Shown here: piece by piece, positions 1 to 6,435 of the stretch
How positions within the stretch are numbered: the stretch's first letter is position 1
How the letters are laid out: each line of letters opens with the position of its first letter
DNA from: JBLMZW01 sp050259035
GTDB taxonomy: Bacteria; Bacillota; Syntrophomonadia; Syntrophomonadales; DTU052
Assembly: GCA_050259035.1 (NCBI GenBank)
Contig: JBLMZW010000021.1
Span: 1-7,899, forward strand
Direction of reading: 5' to 3'
DNA length: 7,899 nt
Translations under genes and position numbers: made by a program
The notes under the pieces: generated by a model
Told to the model about the DNA's origin: nothing
Databases searched by the model: none
What the model saw: only the letters and a program-made list of their open reading frames with translations

Positions 1-1
1 G

Positions 2-637
2 GTGGCGTCCACCGGGCTAAACGAAGCCAGTCTGAAAAGGGAAAACATACCTTACGCAGCTTCCTATACCCATCCTGCGCCCTATGCCACTTATTACCCC
101 GGGGGGAGAACCATGGCTATAAAGCTGCTCTTTGACCCGGAAAAGGGGACTATCCTGGGGGCTCAAATTTTAGGCTTCCAGGGAGTTGATAAGCGAATTG
201 ATGTTCTGGCGACCTGTATTAAAAACAATCAGACGGTCTTTGACCTGCAGGAACTGGAACTGGCATACGCACCTCCCTTCTCATCAGCCAAGGATCCGAT
301 TAACATGGCCGGGTACGTAGCCGGAAACATAGTAAAAGGTGATATGGAAGTGTTTCACTGGAATCAGATTGAGGATTTCGCAGTTTCAGATTCGCTATTG
401 TTGGACGTTAGAACCCCGGCGGAATTTGCTCAAGGTGTTATTCCCGGTGCGGTCAACATCCCGGTGGACGAATTACGCCAGAGGATCAATGAGATTCCCA
501 AAGACAAATTGATCCTGGTATATTGCCGAGTGGGTTTAAGGGGTTATATAGCCTACCGGATACTAAAACAGATGGGCTACCAGCGGGTTAAAAATCTAAG
601 TGGCGGCTGGCTGACTTACGAAGCAGCCAGGCAATAA
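2..637 (+). CDS. CoA-disulfide reductase-like flavoprotein fused to a C-terminal rhodanese domain (3' part only)
   Basis: The reading frame is open at the left edge, so only the last 211 residues are seen; the GTG at position 2 is an internal Val, not a start. Seen: residues 1-115 match the end of the NADH-binding part and the dimerisation domain of the CoA-disulfide reductase / NADH oxidase / polysulfide reductase family, with the motifs VASTGLN, GVDKRIDVLAT and LAYAPPFSSAKDPINMAG. Residues 118-209 form a rhodanese domain with LLDVRTPAEF, the VYCRVGLRG loop carrying the presumed persulfide-forming Cys175 (codon 524-526), and LSGGW. Known of the family: such fusions are cytoplasmic FAD enzymes that use NAD(P)H to reduce CoA disulfide, CoA persulfide or polysulfide, with rhodanese handling sulfane sulfur. 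The substrate here is inferred, since the FAD site and redox Cys lie outside the window. It converges on the leftward gene pair; no T-rich intrinsic terminator follows on its own strand. Confidence 0.9.
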   Translation: MASTGLNEASLKRENIPYAASYTHPAPYATYYPGGRTMAIKLLFDPEKGTILGAQILGFQGVDKRIDVLATCIKNNQTVFDLQELELAYAPPFSSAKDPINMAGYVAGNIVKGDMEVFHWNQIEDFAVSDSLLLDVRTPAEFAQGVIPGAVNIPVDELRQRINEIPKDKLILVYCRVGLRGYIAYRILKQMGYQRVKNLSGGWLTYEAARQ

Positions 638-640
638 TGA

Positions 641-684
641 AATAAAAATAAAACAGGGGGAAGCAATAAAAGGGCTTCCCCCTG
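641..684 (-). terminator. Intrinsic terminator of the leftward miniprotein/HD-GYP transcript
   Basis: A perfect 11-bp stem pairs 654-664 (CAGGGGGAAGC) with 674-684 (GCTTCCCCCTG) around a 9-base loop. On the minus strand it is followed directly by TTTTATTTTTATT (653 down to 641), the U-tract of a Rho-independent terminator. On the plus strand the hairpin is followed by AACTTACC, so it should act mainly on leftward transcription. It starts 9 bases after the stop codon of the miniprotein gene, which supports that gene being real. Confidence 0.88.
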
Positions 685-693
685 AACTTACCG

Positions 694-846
694 CTAATCG
701 CGTGGGCCTTTTTCGATGTACTTACGGCCTTTGCGAAGCATCAATCCACCTAAGAAGAGTCCGTTCATAAACGCCCAGGGAATCATAAGTTGCTCGAAAT
801 GAAACCCGTCCCGGACGCGCTCTTCCATCTCATCCATATTAAACAA
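694..846 (-). CDS. Predicted 50-residue single-pass membrane miniprotein
   Basis: I do not recognise this protein. The leftward frame runs from TTG at 846 to TAG at 696-694. The TTG is preferred because AAGGAGGG (860-853) lies 6 bases upstream of it; the next in-frame start, ATG at 837 (47 residues), would sit 15 bases from the same site. The product starts MFNMDEMEERVRD, has an uncharged stretch at about residues 20-37 (LMIPWAFMNGLFLGGLML), then a basic tail with RKGRK. The charge pattern predicts one membrane helix with the C-terminus inside; no lipobox or cleavage site is seen. It lies 70 bases downstream of the HD-GYP gene with no terminator or convincing promoter between, so co-transcription is likely, and a terminator follows it at once. 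A role linked to the HD-GYP gene is only inferred from position. Confidence 0.72.
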   Translation of the reverse strand: MFNMDEMEERVRDGFHFEQLMIPWAFMNGLFLGGLMLRKGRKYIEKGPRD

Positions 847-852
847 GGCGGT

Positions 853-860
853 CCCTCCTT
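853..860 (-). promoter_or_regulatory. Ribosome binding site that decides the TTG start of the miniprotein gene
   Basis: On the minus strand this reads AAGGAGGG, close to the ideal Shine-Dalgarno. Its spacing is 6 bases to TTG (846-844) and 15 bases to the in-frame ATG (837-835), which favours the TTG. Confidence 0.75.
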
Positions 861-916
861 TTTTTCTTAGTCTTTGTCGAAAAGGAACAAATTATTAGAG
901 AAACTACCTTAAGTTT

Positions 917-2086
917 TTATTTCTGTTTGTTTATATTAACCTTTGCGCCGTTGCCGTTGTTTTTGCCATTTCCGTTGGTGGCGTTTGATTCGTTAATCAA
1001 TTCAATTATTTCCTCTTCTGACAGGGATTTAGCTACGTAAATCGTGCTCAATCTGGTCAGGTCAATCTCATGGGGCTGTTTTAAACGGGTTAAAAATCGG
1101 TCAAAAACTACTCGTATTATCGGTCTGGTAGGGGAATCTTTATTAACGTCCATGATGATTCCTATTTCACCCGTATTCAGTTTAACCACACTTCCCACCG
1201 GGAAAATGGCTATATTCGCCACCAGCGAAGCTACTGAGCGAGGATCTAATTGTACGTTGGCCATTCGGCTTATTATAGTAACTGCCTGATTCACTGAATA
1301 GGCTGGGCGATAAGGCCGATCGGCCAGTAGAGCGTCATATACGTCCGCCACAGCTACGATCCGAGCATAATCATGAATTTCTTCGCCAACTAAGCCACGA
1401 GGATATCCTTTACCATGCCACTGCTCATGGTGTTGAAAAGCGATATGGGCCGACAGAAGCGGCATCTCATCATAATTCCGAAGAATATCGTAACCGTATT
1501 CGCAATGACGTTTAATCTCCATGTACTCTTCCCGGGTTAATTCACCAGGTTTGCTAATCAATTCACGGGCCAGCCTTATTTTACCGATGTCGTGCAACAA
1601 GGCACCGACCCCTAATTCCATAAGTTTAAGCTGATGGAAACCCCTGGTAATGCCTGTCATTAGAGAGAGTACACATACGTTTACCGAATGACTGAAGGTA
1701 TAATCGTCAAAGGTTCTAATATCTACCAAATTGATCATTATTTCACGGTTAGACAGGAGTTCATCTATCAGATGTTCCACTGTATCTTTTACCGCCCGGA
1801 TATTCATGCGTTGTTTGTATTCCAGGGCCTGAAAACTATTCTTAACCATTATGGTAGTTTCAAGTCTTGTTTCTTCGGATATTACGTCAACAATCTCTGC
1901 CGAGTCAAAAATCTCATCTTTAATATAAATTGATGAGAGTCCTAATTCGAATAATCTTTTTATGTATTTTTCCGAGAGTTCCATTCCAGCAGTCAACAGT
2001 ACCCGGCCTTCACTGCTGTATATGGTACGGGCCACAATCATTCCCGGTTGTACGGACTCCAGAGATACTCTTCGCATGGGCACCAT
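917..2086 (-). CDS. HD-GYP domain protein, predicted cyclic-di-GMP phosphodiesterase
   Basis: Known of the family: HD-GYP proteins hydrolyse cyclic di-GMP to pGpG or GMP at a di- or tri-metal site. Seen, from the first ATG (389 residues): residues 4-57 form a short N-terminal module (RRVSLESVQPGMIVARTIY) common in front of HD-GYP domains; residues 120-295 hold the catalytic domain with His133, the HD pair His165-Asp166 (LLHDIGK), His194, His219-His220-Glu221, GKGYP (225-229), Asp248 (VADVYDAL) and DRPYR (256-260). A small domain of about 300-352 (VGSVVKLNTGEIGI) is typical of clostridial members, followed by an Asn/Gly-rich tail. There is no signal peptide, membrane segment or receiver domain, so it is probably a soluble enzyme with an unknown input. 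Start: Met4 at 2077 gives the usual MRRVSL beginning and has a weak GGATGGTG upstream, so the protein may be 386 residues. Odd: His224 occupies a position usually Asp or Asn. It is divergent from the 662-residue protein gene. Confidence 0.93.
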   Translation of the reverse strand: MVPMRRVSLESVQPGMIVARTIYSSEGRVLLTAGMELSEKYIKRLFELGLSSIYIKDEIFDSAEIVDVISEETRLETTIMVKNSFQALEYKQRMNIRAVKDTVEHLIDELLSNREIMINLVDIRTFDDYTFSHSVNVCVLSLMTGITRGFHQLKLMELGVGALLHDIGKIRLARELISKPGELTREEYMEIKRHCEYGYDILRNYDEMPLLSAHIAFQHHEQWHGKGYPRGLVGEEIHDYARIVAVADVYDALLADRPYRPAYSVNQAVTIISRMANVQLDPRSVASLVANIAIFPVGSVVKLNTGEIGIIMDVNKDSPTRPIIRVVFDRFLTRLKQPHEIDLTRLSTIYVAKSLSEEEIIELINESNATNGNGKNNGNGAKVNINKQK

Positions 2087-2347
2087 CCAATTGTTTAAAT
2101 ACTATGCAATTCTTTTTTCATCCGGGTAATCCTGTTTGTGGATGATACTTTTTTAAACTCAATCTTATAATTCATCGAATTTTATGGGAAAATCTTTAAT
2201 CGATAACGAAAAAAAGATTCAAAAATTTTGGATTTACCTCCGCTTTACGGAAAATGGTTATAGTCCTTTCTATAAGGCAAAACGGGGAATTGCGGGGGAC
2301 CTAAGAAAATGATAAAGTTTATTTGATAAAAAACTTTAGGAGAAGAC
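2087..2347. other. AT-rich divergent intergenic region
   Basis: The region separates the leftward HD-GYP gene from the rightward 662-residue protein gene and must carry both promoters, but I find no convincing TTGACA/TATAAT pair on either strand. It contains a 7-bp inverted repeat, AATCTTT (2191-2197) and AAAGATT (2213-2219), with a 15-base A-rich spacer. That could be an operator or simply AT-rich background. I see no small ORF with a ribosome binding site here. Confidence 0.5.
2338..2342 (+). promoter_or_regulatory. Ribosome binding site of the 662-residue protein gene
   Basis: AGGAG lies 5 bases upstream of the ATG at 2348, which fixes that start. Confidence 0.75.
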
Positions 2348-4336
2348 ATGAAGAAAAAACGGGCTATCTTTCCTCGCAGTCTATTCAAAAGTTTGAGTGA
2401 AGATGTTAAATCCTTAATGGATTCCAATGAAGGAATGCTTCTGGCTTTGGAAATCTTGGATGACATCCCCTTTGAAATGAGACCACGTATAATCGAAGGG
2501 CTGTCAGGTTTTTATCTTGATGAAATGGCACAGTTTTTTCACCTGGTTAAGGAAGAATACGGCAAGGAATTAGAGGCTGTATGCAACCGGGCTCTGGAAA
2601 AGTACCAACTAGCCGGTATTAATTCAATTAAACGGACTTTACAGCCTGGCCAATTCTTTAAGGCATATACTTCCCGCACCAGAAACAGCGGTCAAGTTAC
2701 TCTGGATGTGGCCTGGCACCAGGAAGGCGGCATGGTTGATGTAGAATGCTTCTTTCTGTCCTTCTGTCAGGATGGCATCCATGGATTCTTTGTTATGTCG
2801 GAAGTTCCTGCCCGGGAGTATGTAAATGATCGCCTGGCGATTTCTGACATGCTGGAAATCGACCTGGATGAGGCCTGCTTTTTGCTGCAGGAAGCCTATA
2901 ATTGCAACATAAGGAACATGACCCGCCCCGCCCTGGGGAAGTTTTTATATAAAAAATACTTGGATTACCCACTGCTTCCGGGAACCAACCATGCCTTTGA
3001 ACTGGCTGCTAAAATGTCTCCTGATCTTACTCAGGGGGAACTGGTAAACAGCTTTTTCTGGGCCATGCGGCATCACGACCAGTCTTATGCCAGTGCCTTA
3101 ATAGATCCCGGCGCGGACCTGGGCTTTGACCGGCCCCCGATTTCGGACTTTTTTAGTCCTAACCTGCCTATTATTGAAGCCTGTGTGGACAGGTTTACCA
3201 CCCTGCGCAACCGGAGTGAGGTTTATGCCCACCTGGTTCAGCTTCAGGGAGAGGACCTTTTCCGCAGTGAGTTAACATTCTCCCTTATTAAAAAGGGAAA
3301 ACGGTGGTTAATACTCAATGTGACCAGAGAATTTTTTCAGCAAATTGCCAAAGGCGAACCCAGTCCTTTTGAGGATAAAGTGGAATGCGCGGTTTACGAG
3401 ATCCTGGATCAGGATGCACTTTTCGGAGCCTTAGAGGAATTGGACGATATTCGTGAAGTTGGGGAACTGCCATTCGGCGTTCATTTACGCATTCCCCAGC
3501 AGGACAGCGTGACGGAGGGGGTTTACTTTCTTAGCGGAGTCCTGGCTGACATAGTGGTAAACGGTGATGAACTGGTGGTAATAGCCCGGGATTCAAAGTC
3601 TATTACCGATATCAATGAACCCTTGACGCGCAACAGCGGTCAGGTTCAACTGGTTCAAAACTATCAGGTCGAAGTATTCGCTGCCTATGCCTACCTTTCC
3701 GGTCAGTACCTCCGTTTTGAGGACGTCTTAAACGGTGAGAATGAGGAGTTATTTTTCGAGGACGGGTTAAGGTTTGTTACCGCTCGTTATTCTATTCGGG
3801 ATATGGACCGGGTTACTGAAAAACTGGGGCATCTAAAAAAGAACAGCTATAGTTTTCCCGGTGAATGTCAGGTTTTCTACGAGTTTACAGGCGGTCGGCA
3901 TAAGATTCTAATGGCGGAATATGTGCTGGGGAACAACTGGATAACAGTCTCAGCCTTCGGCGACAAGGAGTTCCAACTGGTGCGGCGCCGCTTTGAAAAC
4001 GGTTTAAAGGATTGCCTTGAGTTCGAAGGGATAGAGCTTAAATGTGAAGGACTATTTGAGCTTATCAACAGTGAAGTTATTAAGAAGTACCCTTATCTCG
4101 AAAACGAATTAAAACAGGCTTACCTGGATAAATGGTACTATTCCAACCTGAAACCTCTGCAGGGGATGACACCCCGGGACGCAGCCCAAAGTGTAGAAGG
4201 CAAGCTGCTTCTATGGCAGATGTTTAAAGAGATGAAGCGCAAGGAAAGAATACGGCAGAATCTGGGGGTCGCAAATTACATCGAGCTAAAGGAATATATG
4301 ATAAAGGTAAATATGCAAAAGAGTCAACCGTTATAA
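2348..4336 (+). CDS. Large cytosolic protein of unknown function with a C-terminal TPR.A module (DUF2384/MbcA-like)
   Basis: I do not recognise the whole protein (662 residues). ATG at 2348 follows AGGAG at 2338-2342, a sound start. Seen: residues 1-95 are largely helical and charged (LDDIPFEMRPRIIEGLSGFYLDEMAQFF), reminiscent of HEAT-like helices. Residues 100-210 look mixed alpha/beta. Residues 228-330 (ELVNSFFWAMRHHDQSYASALI through GKRWLILNVTREFF) could be an NTF2-like cone fold. Residues 345-480 include FLSGVLADIVVNGDELVVIARDS, and residues 585-630 contain KWYYSNLKPLQGMTPRDAAQ plus EGKLLLWQMFKEM. From family knowledge, the W..L..L.G.TPR.A pattern occurs in DUF2384 (Xre/MbcA/ParS antitoxin C-terminal) and SEC-C-associated hypothetical proteins, where a segment like 395-415 often precedes it. 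There is no signal peptide or membrane helix. TRNSGQV occurs twice (111-117, 427-433). No toxin partner lies beside it, so an antitoxin role is not supported; domain calls are by eye. Confidence 0.85.
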   Translation: MKKKRAIFPRSLFKSLSEDVKSLMDSNEGMLLALEILDDIPFEMRPRIIEGLSGFYLDEMAQFFHLVKEEYGKELEAVCNRALEKYQLAGINSIKRTLQPGQFFKAYTSRTRNSGQVTLDVAWHQEGGMVDVECFFLSFCQDGIHGFFVMSEVPAREYVNDRLAISDMLEIDLDEACFLLQEAYNCNIRNMTRPALGKFLYKKYLDYPLLPGTNHAFELAAKMSPDLTQGELVNSFFWAMRHHDQSYASALIDPGADLGFDRPPISDFFSPNLPIIEACVDRFTTLRNRSEVYAHLVQLQGEDLFRSELTFSLIKKGKRWLILNVTREFFQQIAKGEPSPFEDKVECAVYEILDQDALFGALEELDDIREVGELPFGVHLRIPQQDSVTEGVYFLSGVLADIVVNGDELVVIARDSKSITDINEPLTRNSGQVQLVQNYQVEVFAAYAYLSGQYLRFEDVLNGENEELFFEDGLRFVTARYSIRDMDRVTEKLGHLKKNSYSFPGECQVFYEFTGGRHKILMAEYVLGNNWITVSAFGDKEFQLVRRRFENGLKDCLEFEGIELKCEGLFELINSEVIKKYPYLENELKQAYLDKWYYSNLKPLQGMTPRDAAQSVEGKLLLWQMFKEMKRKERIRQNLGVANYIELKEYMIKVNMQKSQPL

Positions 4337-4348
4337 GTGAAAAACCGC

Positions 4349-4377
4349 TTGACAGTACCGGTTAAATCCCCTATACT
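4349..4377 (+). promoter_or_regulatory. Sigma-A-type promoter of the ilv operon
   Basis: TTGACA (4349-4354), a 17-base spacer and TATACT (4372-4377) give a near-consensus housekeeping promoter; transcription would begin near 4384. It starts 12 bases after the stop of the upstream gene and leads straight into the T-box leader. A second candidate, TTTTCA (4377-4382), 17 bases, TATAAT (4400-4405), is weaker at -35 and would start the RNA near 4412, still upstream of Stem I. Confidence 0.85.
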
Positions 4378-4616
4378 TTTCAACAAAATTTCAACAGAGT
4401 ATAATAATGAAATAATATAGATAAAAGCAATGATGGGAAGGAAGTTCCTTTGATCGTCAGGATAAAGAGAGTCGGGGCAGCTGAAAACCGATTCCTGCGC
4501 TGAGGATACGAGCATCGTCCCGGAGCCGCGCGTTGAAAGGTCCTATTTCAGGGCCCGGGTAGGCGTAGCCGGACTGAGTCCGTTAGCAAGATTAAAGGTG
4601 GTCGCAACAGCGACAA

Positions 4617-4653
4617 CCAGGGTGGTACCGCGAGAAGACCCTCTCGTCCCTGG
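4617..4653 (+). promoter_or_regulatory. T-box sequence and antiterminator helix
   Basis: The conserved T-box AGGGTGGTACCGCG occupies 4619-4632. The antiterminator pairs CCAGGG (4617-4622) with CCCTGG (4648-4653) and CGAGA (4631-4635) with TCTCG (4642-4646). The bulge carries TGGT (4623-4626), which is complementary to an ACCA tRNA 3' end, that is discriminator base A. This fits tRNA-Ile but also tRNA-Val and tRNA-Leu, so it does not settle the specificity. Confidence 0.9.
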
Positions 4654-4692
4654 CTTAATAAGCAGGGCGTGGGGGATTTTTTATTTTTTTTT
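4639..4692 (+). terminator. T-box-controlled intrinsic terminator upstream of ilvD
   Basis: CCCTCTCGTCCCTG (4639-4652) folds with CAGGGCGTGGGGG (4663-4675) in an imperfect stem with one bulge and one T-T mismatch. The AT-rich loop is GCTTAATAAG, and a T-run at 4677-4692 is broken by a single A. The 5' arm is the same CTCTCGTCCCTG that forms the 3' side of the antiterminator, so the two structures exclude each other. This is the expected on/off switch. Confidence 0.9.
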
Positions 4693-4751
4693 ACCGGTTA
4701 ATAGATATTTCGATTAAAAGAGTTTTACAGATGTTAAAAAGACGGTTGAAT

Positions 4752-4758
4752 AGGGGTG
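4752..4758 (+). promoter_or_regulatory. Ribosome binding site that decides the ilvD start
   Basis: AGGGGTG lies 5 bases upstream of ATG at 4764. The earlier in-frame ATG at 4731 has no comparable site, so 4764 is preferred and the 11-residue extension MLKRRLNRGVG is probably untranslated. Confidence 0.75.
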
Positions 4759-4763
4759 TTGGC

Positions 4764-6431
4764 ATGATTAGTGATTCCGTAAAGAAGGGCTTAGAAAAGG
4801 CACCGCATCGTTCCCTTTTTAAAGCTCTGGGTCTGCTTGACGAAGAAATGAACCGCCCCCTGGTGGGAATTGTAAACTCGGCCAATGAAATAATACCGGG
4901 GCATATTCATCTGGATAAAATTGTTGAGGCTGTTAAGGCGGGAGTTCGCCTGGCCGGCGGAACCCCCCTGGAGTTTTCCACTATAGGTGTATGTGATGGC
5001 ATAGCTATGAACCACATTGGGATGAAATACAGCCTGGGAAGCCGGGAACTGATCGCGGATTCAGTGGAAATTATGGCCCGGGCCCATGGTTTCGATGCCC
5101 TGGTCATGGTCCCCAACTGCGATAAAATTGTTCCGGGCATGATTATGGCTGCCGCCCGGCTTAATATACCATGTATCGTCATTAGTGGCGGCCCCATGCT
5201 CCCCGGGAATTTCAAAGGGAAAAAGGTTGGTTTAAACGATGTGTTTGTTGGTGTGGGCGCGGTAGCCAGCGGCCGTATGAGCCAGGAAGATCTTGACCTT
5301 TTAGAAGAAATGGCTTGTCCTGGCTGCGGTTCCTGTTCCGGTATGTTCACCGCCAACAGCATGAACTGTCTAACCGAGGCCCTGGGCATAGGCCTGCCTG
5401 GCAATGGAACCATTCCGGCGGTATATTCAGCCCGCATTCGGCTGGCCAAAACGGCGGGCATGAAGATAATGGAGCTTTTAGAAAAGGATATCAAGCCTTT
5501 GGACATACTGACCAAAGAGGCATTCGAAAACGCCTTGACCCTGGATATGGCTCTCGGGTGTTCTACCAATACCGTTTTGCACCTGTTTGCCATTGCCAAC
5601 GAGGCCGGAATCAAACTCGATCTTAACATGGTTAATCAGGTCAGTGGAAAAACTCCTCACCTCTGTAAACTGGACCCGGCCGGGACCCACTTCGTGGCTG
5701 ACTTGAATGAAGCCGGAGGGATACAGATGGTGTTGAAGCGCCTTTCTGAAAAAGGCCTGGTAAACCTTGATAACATGACCGTCAACGCCTGTACCGTCGC
5801 CGAGAACCTGGCTAAAGCCGTGGGTTACCGGGACGATGTTATAAGGCCTTTAGATAATCCCTACGCCGAGACCGGCGGACTGGCGGTTCTATTCGGTAGC
5901 CTGGCTGCTGACGGGGCTGTAGTCAAGCAGGCGGCAGTGGAAAAGGAGATGCTGGTTCATCAGGGACCGGCCAGAGTCTTTGACAGTGAAGAGAGCGCAT
6001 CTGAAGCCATCCTGGGACAAAAGATAAACAGCGGGGATGTAATAGTAATCCGTTACGAGGGACCGCGCGGCGGCCCCGGTATGAGAGAGATGCTGACCCC
6101 TACTTCCAGTATTGCCGGTATGGGATTGGACCGGGAAGTTGCTCTGATAACCGATGGACGTTTTTCCGGAGCCACCAAGGGGGCATCGATCGGGCATGTA
6201 TCACCTGAAGCCTCATCCGGGGGGCCGATAGCCCTGGTTGAGGAGGGTGACATTATAAGCATAGATATTCCCGGCAGGAAGCTGGATCTACTGGTAGACG
6301 AAGCTACTTTGAACGCGCGCCGGGCTCAATGGAAGCCCAGAGAACTGAATATTAAAACCGGGTACATGCGGCGCTATGCCGAAATGGTTGAATCTGCGAG
6401 TGCCGGTGCTATTTTTAAGAAACTTGATTAA
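4764..6431 (+). CDS. ilvD: Dihydroxy-acid dehydratase
   Basis: It dehydrates 2,3-dihydroxy-isovalerate and 2,3-dihydroxy-3-methylvalerate to the 2-keto acids that precede valine/leucine and isoleucine. It is a cytoplasmic Fe-S, Mg-dependent enzyme of the IlvD/Edd family. From ATG 4764 the protein has 555 residues, the usual family length, and begins MISDSVKKGLEKAPHRSL as expected. Motifs seen (555 numbering): NSANEIIPGHIHLD, CDGIAMNH with Cys77, PNCDKIVPG with Cys119 and the Mg-site Lys121, CPGCGSCSGMFTANSMNCLTEALG with cysteines at 185, 188 and 191, and DGRFSGATKG with the presumed catalytic Ser468. The position that is Cys in [2Fe-2S] members (NEI.PCN) reads PGH here, as in the E. coli enzyme, so an oxygen-sensitive [4Fe-4S] type is inferred. 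First gene after the T-box; ilvB follows 16 bases after its stop. Confidence 0.97.
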   Translation: MISDSVKKGLEKAPHRSLFKALGLLDEEMNRPLVGIVNSANEIIPGHIHLDKIVEAVKAGVRLAGGTPLEFSTIGVCDGIAMNHIGMKYSLGSRELIADSVEIMARAHGFDALVMVPNCDKIVPGMIMAAARLNIPCIVISGGPMLPGNFKGKKVGLNDVFVGVGAVASGRMSQEDLDLLEEMACPGCGSCSGMFTANSMNCLTEALGIGLPGNGTIPAVYSARIRLAKTAGMKIMELLEKDIKPLDILTKEAFENALTLDMALGCSTNTVLHLFAIANEAGIKLDLNMVNQVSGKTPHLCKLDPAGTHFVADLNEAGGIQMVLKRLSEKGLVNLDNMTVNACTVAENLAKAVGYRDDVIRPLDNPYAETGGLAVLFGSLAADGAVVKQAAVEKEMLVHQGPARVFDSEESASEAILGQKINSGDVIVIRYEGPRGGPGMREMLTPTSSIAGMGLDREVALITDGRFSGATKGASIGHVSPEASSGGPIALVEEGDIISIDIPGRKLDLLVDEATLNARRAQWKPRELNIKTGYMRRYAEMVESASAGAIFKKLD

Positions 6432-6435
6432 AAAA

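Larger units (their letters stand above)
4384..4692 (+). promoter_or_regulatory. T-box riboswitch leader, probably isoleucine-specific
   Basis: Known: T-box leaders read the anticodon and the free 3' end of a tRNA; the uncharged tRNA stabilises an antiterminator. Seen: Stem I begins near 4431 and includes a CAGGA/TCCTG helix (4458-4462 with 4493-4497), the conserved AGAGAG bulge (4466-4471) and a TCGG/CCGA apical helix (4472-4475 with 4488-4491). The 3' arm reads GAGC-ATC-G-TCCCGGAGC, where ATC at 4514-4516 is the best specifier candidate (isoleucine). TCCC (4518-4521) can pair with GGGA (4435-4438) below the loop. A Stem III hairpin pairs GTCGC (4601-4605) with GCGAC (4610-4614) just before the T-box. 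The start coordinate is the inferred transcription start. An Ile specifier suits the downstream ilvD-ilvB genes; GTC (Val, 4517-4519) is the main alternative. Confidence 0.93.

Noticed and set aside
654..684. Bidirectional terminator for the CoA-disulfide reductase-like gene as well
   Set aside because: On the plus strand the hairpin is followed by AACTTACC rather than a T-run, so only leftward intrinsic termination is supported.
1044..2145. Short plus-strand frames (1044-1289, 1688-1933, 1930-2145) opposite the HD-GYP gene
   Set aside because: They are antisense to conserved HD-GYP coding sequence and their translations show no family features or good ribosome binding sites.
2087..2200. Possible minus-strand promoter for the HD-GYP gene around TATAAG (complement of about 2163-2168)
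   Set aside because: The hexamer 17 bases upstream is TTTCCC, too far from TTGACA to support a call.
2233..2335. Possible sigma-A promoters for the 662-residue gene (TTTACC...GTTATA, TATAAG at 2271-2276, TTGCGG...TAAAGT)
   Set aside because: Each has a poor -35 or a spacer outside 16-18 bases; none stands out from AT-rich background.
2348..4336. Toxin-antitoxin or defence system based on the DUF2384-like C-terminus of the 662-residue protein
   Set aside because: No RES-domain or other toxin gene is adjacent, and the protein is far larger than an antitoxin; the neighbours are an HD-GYP gene and a biosynthetic operon.
4731..4763. N-terminal extension of IlvD from ATG 4731 (MLKRRLNRGVG)
   Set aside because: The family normally begins at the equivalent of MISDSVKKG, and AGGGGTG is correctly spaced for the ATG at 4764, not for 4731.
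4907..5629. A 240-codon open frame on the minus strand inside ilvD
   Set aside because: It lies wholly antisense to the well-conserved ilvD gene, its translation resembles no protein, and I see no ribosome binding site; it is a shadow of codon bias.
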